From a bacterium (GTDB lineage: Bacteria > Sysuimicrobiota > Sysuimicrobiia > Sysuimicrobiales > Segetimicrobiaceae): 35,559 nt of DNA. Both the position numbers and the translations under genes were made by a program. Below, piece by piece: positions 32,680 through 35,559 of the stretch. Below the pieces are notes generated by a model. That model was not told the origin of the DNA and did no database searches. It saw only the letters and a list, made by a program, of their open reading frames with translations. Each line of letters begins with the position of its first letter. Within the stretch, counting starts at the first letter, position 1. The stretch spans positions 1-35,559 of the forward strand of contig DATGHU010000037.1 of assembly GCA_035307765.1 (NCBI GenBank), given 5' to 3'.

Positions 32680-34132
32680 GTGTTCCTCGAACCCGACACC
32701 TGCTACCGAGCGATGGCGACACGCGATGCCCGATTCGACGGGTGTGTTTTCGTCGCGGTATCTTCCACGGGCATCTATTGCCGACCGGTCTGCCCGGCCA
32801 AAATGCCAAAGCGCGAACACTGCACGTTCTTTTCGACCGCGGCCGCCGCGGAGGGCCATGGGATACCGGCCGTGTCTGCGGTGCCGGCCCGAACTGGCGC
32901 CGGGCCACGCCAGCGTCGACGCCGGCCATCGCCTTGCCCGCTCCGCGGCGAACCTCATTGCGGACGGCGCGGCGAACGGCATCGGCGTCGGCGGCGTGGC
33001 GAGGAGTCTGGGGGTGACCGCCCGCCATCTGCGCAGAGTGTTTCAGGGTGAATTCGGCGTGTCGCCGATCAGGTTCGCCCAAACCCAGCGGCTGTTGCTG
33101 GCGAAGCGGCTGCTGACGGACACGGCCCTCCCGGTGACCGAGGTCGCATTCGCCGCCGGGTTCAACAGCCTGCGGCGCTTCGACGGACTGTTCAAGGAGC
33201 GCTACCGCCTGAACCCGCAGCGCATCCGGAAGCCGCCCCGGGGTAACGCCCCGCCGGACGCGCTGACGTTCGAGTTGAGCTACCGGCCGCCCTATGATTG
33301 GCACGCGCTGCTGACATTTCTCGCCGCGCGGAGCGTCAGCGGCGTGGAGCGAGTCGAGGGATCCCGGTACCGCCGCATCGTCAGCATCGTGCAGAGCGGG
33401 CGGGCGCATACGGGATGGATCGAGATCGCGCCGCATCCCCGCAGGAGCGTCATGCGGGTGATGGCGTCCGCATCGATGGGGAAGGTGATTCCTGCTCTGC
33501 TGTCGCGGGTGACGCACCTGTTGGATCTGTCGTGCAACCCGACGCCGATCGCCGAGGCGCTCGGCCGACTGGCGGCGGCGAAACCGGGCCTGCGCGTTCC
33601 GGGGGCGTTTGACGGATTTGAACTCGCCGTCCGTGCGGTGCTGGGTCAGCAGGTCAGCGTCGCGGCCGCGCGCACGCTGGCCGGACGGGTGGCCGCGGCC
33701 TACGGCAGCCGCGCGGCGTCGCCGTTTGAGACGCTGTCCACGGCGTTCCCGCAGGCGGAGCAACTGGCGAGTGTGCGGGTGGCAGAGCTTGTCCGCTTGG
33801 GCATCCTGCGGTCGCGCGCACGGACGGTCCGTGAGCTGGCGAAGCTGGTCGCCGATGGGTCGATCGCCTTGACCCCGGAAACCGCGGTGGCGGAGACGAT
33901 CGAGAAGCTGCGGGCGATTGCCGGCATCGGCGGGTGGACGGCGCAGTACATCGCGATGCGCGCCCTGGCGTGGCCGGACGCATTTCCGCACACGGACCTG
34001 GGTGTCATGCGCGCGCTCGGAGAGCGGAACCCGAAACGGGTGCTGGCGGCCGCCGAAGCGTGGCGGCCGTGGCGGGCGTACGCGGTGATGCACCTGTGGA
34101 TGGCGGAGGGTAGCGGTGGAACTCTTCGTTGA
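32680..34132 (+). CDS. AdaA-AlkA fusion (methyl-sensing regulator + 3-methyladenine DNA glycosylase II), interrupted by a one-base frameshift
   Basis: About 483 aa if one extra G in the run 32853-32855 is ignored. Order: Ada zinc/methyl-acceptor domain, AraC-type HTH (about 100-180), AlkA N-terminal domain and HhH-GPD glycosylase with catalytic Asp in FPHTDLGV (codon 33995). Zinc cysteines C34 and C38 (IYCRPVC) are in the first frame; C65 and C68 (YRPCLRC) are in the second. Their 31-residue spacing equals that of E. coli Ada C38/C69, confirming the repair of the frame. Such fusions sense methyl phosphotriesters, activate repair genes and excise alkylated bases. The 3' part from about 32858 is open and could yield HTH + AlkA alone. 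Overlaps ogt by 17 bases. Confidence 0.88.
32853..32855 (+). other. frameshift site in adaA-alkA (extra G)
   Basis: GAGGGCC here; GAGGCC would give an unbroken AAAAEAMGYRPCLRC. The upstream frame runs on as arginine-rich nonsense to 33051. A GGAGGG stretch (32850-32855) lies at the slip point. Mutation, assembly error or programmed slippage would all look the same. Confidence 0.8.
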
Positions 34133-34625
34133 TCGAATGTCGTCGCCGATCGGTTCGCTTCTGTTGGTGTGGCAGCCCGATGCCCTGTGCGCCTTGAGCT
34201 TCTACGATCGCGAGGAGCGTCTGCGCCGACGACTGCGCGTTCACGACGGCCTGCTTCGATTGAAGACCGAGCGCGCGCCGGACGCCATTCGCGTCCCCAT
34301 CGAAGCTTATTTTCGCGGGGAGATCACGGCGATCGATCGGGTCCCGGTGCACGCGGACGGGACCCCGTTTCAGCGCCGGGTATGGGCGGCGCTGCGCGAG
34401 ATCCCGGCCGGCAGCACGACGACGTACGGCGCGCTGGCCACCCGCATCGGACGGTGCGGAGCGAGTCGCGCCGTTGGGTTGGCCAACGGCTCGAACCCGG
34501 TGGCGATCGTCGTCCCGTGTCACCGCGTGATTGGCGCGGACGGCACGCTGACCGGATACGGCGGCGGGATCGATCGCAAGCGGTGGCTGCTGGAGCACGA
34601 GCGCGGTGGCGTGCTGGGGATTTGA
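34116..34625 (+). CDS. ogt: methylated-DNA-protein-cysteine methyltransferase (Ogt/MGMT)
   Basis: 169 aa. Suicide repair of O6-methylguanine by methyl transfer to C135 in the PCHRV motif. The N-terminal domain (1-78) precedes the conserved FQRRVWAALREIPAGSTTTYG and the Asn-containing loop AVGLANGSNP; YGGGIDRKRWLLEHE ends the protein. GTG start at 34116 lies inside the end of the AdaA-AlkA gene (17-base overlap), so the two repair activities are expressed together. Complete and apparently functional even though its upstream partner is frameshifted. Confidence 0.96.
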   Translation: MELFVDRMSSPIGSLLLVWQPDALCALSFYDREERLRRRLRVHDGLLRLKTERAPDAIRVPIEAYFRGEITAIDRVPVHADGTPFQRRVWAALREIPAGSTTTYGALATRIGRCGASRAVGLANGSNPVAIVVPCHRVIGADGTLTGYGGGIDRKRWLLEHERGGVLGI

Positions 34626-34787
34626 CGCGGAGACGTTCGGCCGGGGCGGTCGCGACGTGCGCGGTGCCTCGTGGGGCTCAACCGAAGAACCGCGGGTGAA
34701 TTTGGCCCAGACGCCGCGCTTCTCTGCGGGCCGTCGGGGTCGATGCCATGAGCCCTGGTATCAGTCTCCGCGCCGGCGCGCCGCCTA
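34626..34787. other. spacer after ogt
   Basis: 162 bases between ogt and the first rRNA promoter. No gene, repeat or convincing terminator was seen; only short GC-rich inverted stretches such as CCGC/GCGG near 34714-34730. Confidence 0.5.
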
Positions 34788-34816
34788 TTGACAACCCCAC
34801 CCGGGGGCGATACATT
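34788..34816 (+). promoter_or_regulatory. rRNA operon promoter P1
   Basis: Perfect -35 TTGACA (34788-34793), 17-base spacer, -10 TACATT (34811-34816). It lies 168 bp upstream of a second TTGACA promoter, giving the tandem arrangement common for rRNA operons. Confidence 0.6.
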
Positions 34817-34955
34817 TAGGTTCGACGGTCCTCGCGGCACCTTCACAACAGGCGTCGAGCCACCACACGGTCTAGGTCCTCCAGGCATCCTCCTCATCGC
34901 CGCAGCGGTTTTCAGTCTCACGTCCCTCGTGGCGGTTTCGTGACGGGGGCGTTCC

Positions 34956-34985
34956 TTGACAAAGGTGACGCGAGGTTGGTATAAC
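34956..34985 (+). promoter_or_regulatory. rRNA operon promoter P2
   Basis: Perfect -35 TTGACA (34956-34961), 18-base spacer, -10 TATAAC (34980-34985). The expected start near 34992 leaves a leader of about 150 bases before mature 16S. Between P1 and P2 (34817-34955) no gene is seen. Confidence 0.75.
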
Positions 34986-35005
34986 TAGATGTCGTGGTCG
35001 GGGGG

Positions 35006-35062
35006 CCAGCCCTCAGGCTGGTTTGCCGACCGCGCCGATTCTCCAGCACCTTGAAAACTGCA
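35006..35062 (+). promoter_or_regulatory. rRNA leader antitermination region (boxB-like hairpin and boxA)
   Basis: CCAGCC (35006-35011), CTCA loop, GGCTGG (35016-35021) forms a small hairpin. CACCTTGAAAACTGCATAG (35047-35065) resembles the CTTTGAAAACT boxA found in Gram-positive rRNA leaders, where Nus factors assemble. Order and spacing fit a boxB-boxA antiterminator. Confidence 0.55.
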
Positions 35063-35106
35063 TAGTGGCAAGGGGAACGCGACAGAAGTTTCCACGTGAT
35101 TGGGGA

Positions 35107-35128
35107 CCGGAGGGGGAAACCCCTTCGG
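35107..35128 (+). other. hairpin at the 5' border of 16S rRNA
   Basis: CCGGAGGGG (35107-35115) pairs with CCCCTTCGG (35120-35128) around a GAAA loop, with one G-T pair. It ends 11 bases before the expected mature 16S 5' end and probably takes part in leader folding or processing. Confidence 0.5.
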
Positions 35129-35139
35129 GCCTGACAATT

Positions 35140-35559
<420 letters not shown>

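Overview
The window is bacterial, GC-rich and densely packed, with housekeeping genes on both strands. It ends inside a 16S rRNA gene, reading rightward. No phage, insertion sequence, CRISPR array or tRNA was found. The content suggests an uncultured, probably Terrabacteria-side lineage rather than a proteobacterium: CIRCE-controlled groESL, the PurS/PurQ/small-PurL system, a [4Fe-4S]-type PurF with propeptide, Bacillus-like PurBox sequences at the purine promoter, a FabL-type enoyl reductase and a Gram-positive-style boxA in the rRNA leader. I cannot place it from memory. A candidate phylum such as CSP1-3/Sysuimicrobiota is only a guess that the 16S fragment could test.

Layout. (1) 1-207: leader region with the first codons of a divergent leftward gene. 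(2) 208-6893, rightward: ATP-dependent DNA ligase, NfeD protease and slipin, then tsaE-tsaB-rimI-tsaD for tRNA t6A synthesis. (3) 7021-9127: groES-groEL with promoter, perfect CIRCE operator and a strong terminator. (4) 9140-10651: a membrane glycosyltransferase. (5) 10777-12305: divergent EamA-type exporter and Lrp/AsnC regulator, both apparently starting without a leader. (6) 18066 down to 12449, leftward: ketoacyl synthase, FabL-like reductase, two CoA-transferase subunits, a BadH/FabG-like dehydrogenase and PlsX, tightly coupled. (7) 18156-31668, rightward: a twelve-gene purine operon purD-E-A-B-C-S-Q-L-F-M-N-H, with two PurBox-like repeats bracketing its promoter. (8) 31712-31818: a compact promoter-to-terminator unit that may encode a ~70 nt RNA. 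(9) DUF92 membrane protein (leftward), then an alkylation-repair pair: AdaA-AlkA fusion, broken by one extra G, and Ogt. (10) 34788-35559: tandem rRNA promoters, leader and 16S 5' part.

How it works together. The purine operon encodes every step from PRPP to IMP and on to AMP except PurK, which must lie elsewhere if PurE is class I. Most gene junctions are ATGA/GTGA overlaps, indicating translational coupling. The lipid-like cluster combines ACP-dependent enzymes (KAS, FabL, PlsX) with CoA-thioester enzymes and is the least conventional gene set here. The most notable regulatory signals are the PurBox pair, the TATAAT-N6-GTG leaderless starts, the CTG start of tsaD and the possible small RNA unit. 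The claim that the window holds a wholly new system is not supported by what I can see; most of it is ordinary core metabolism with unusual control signals.
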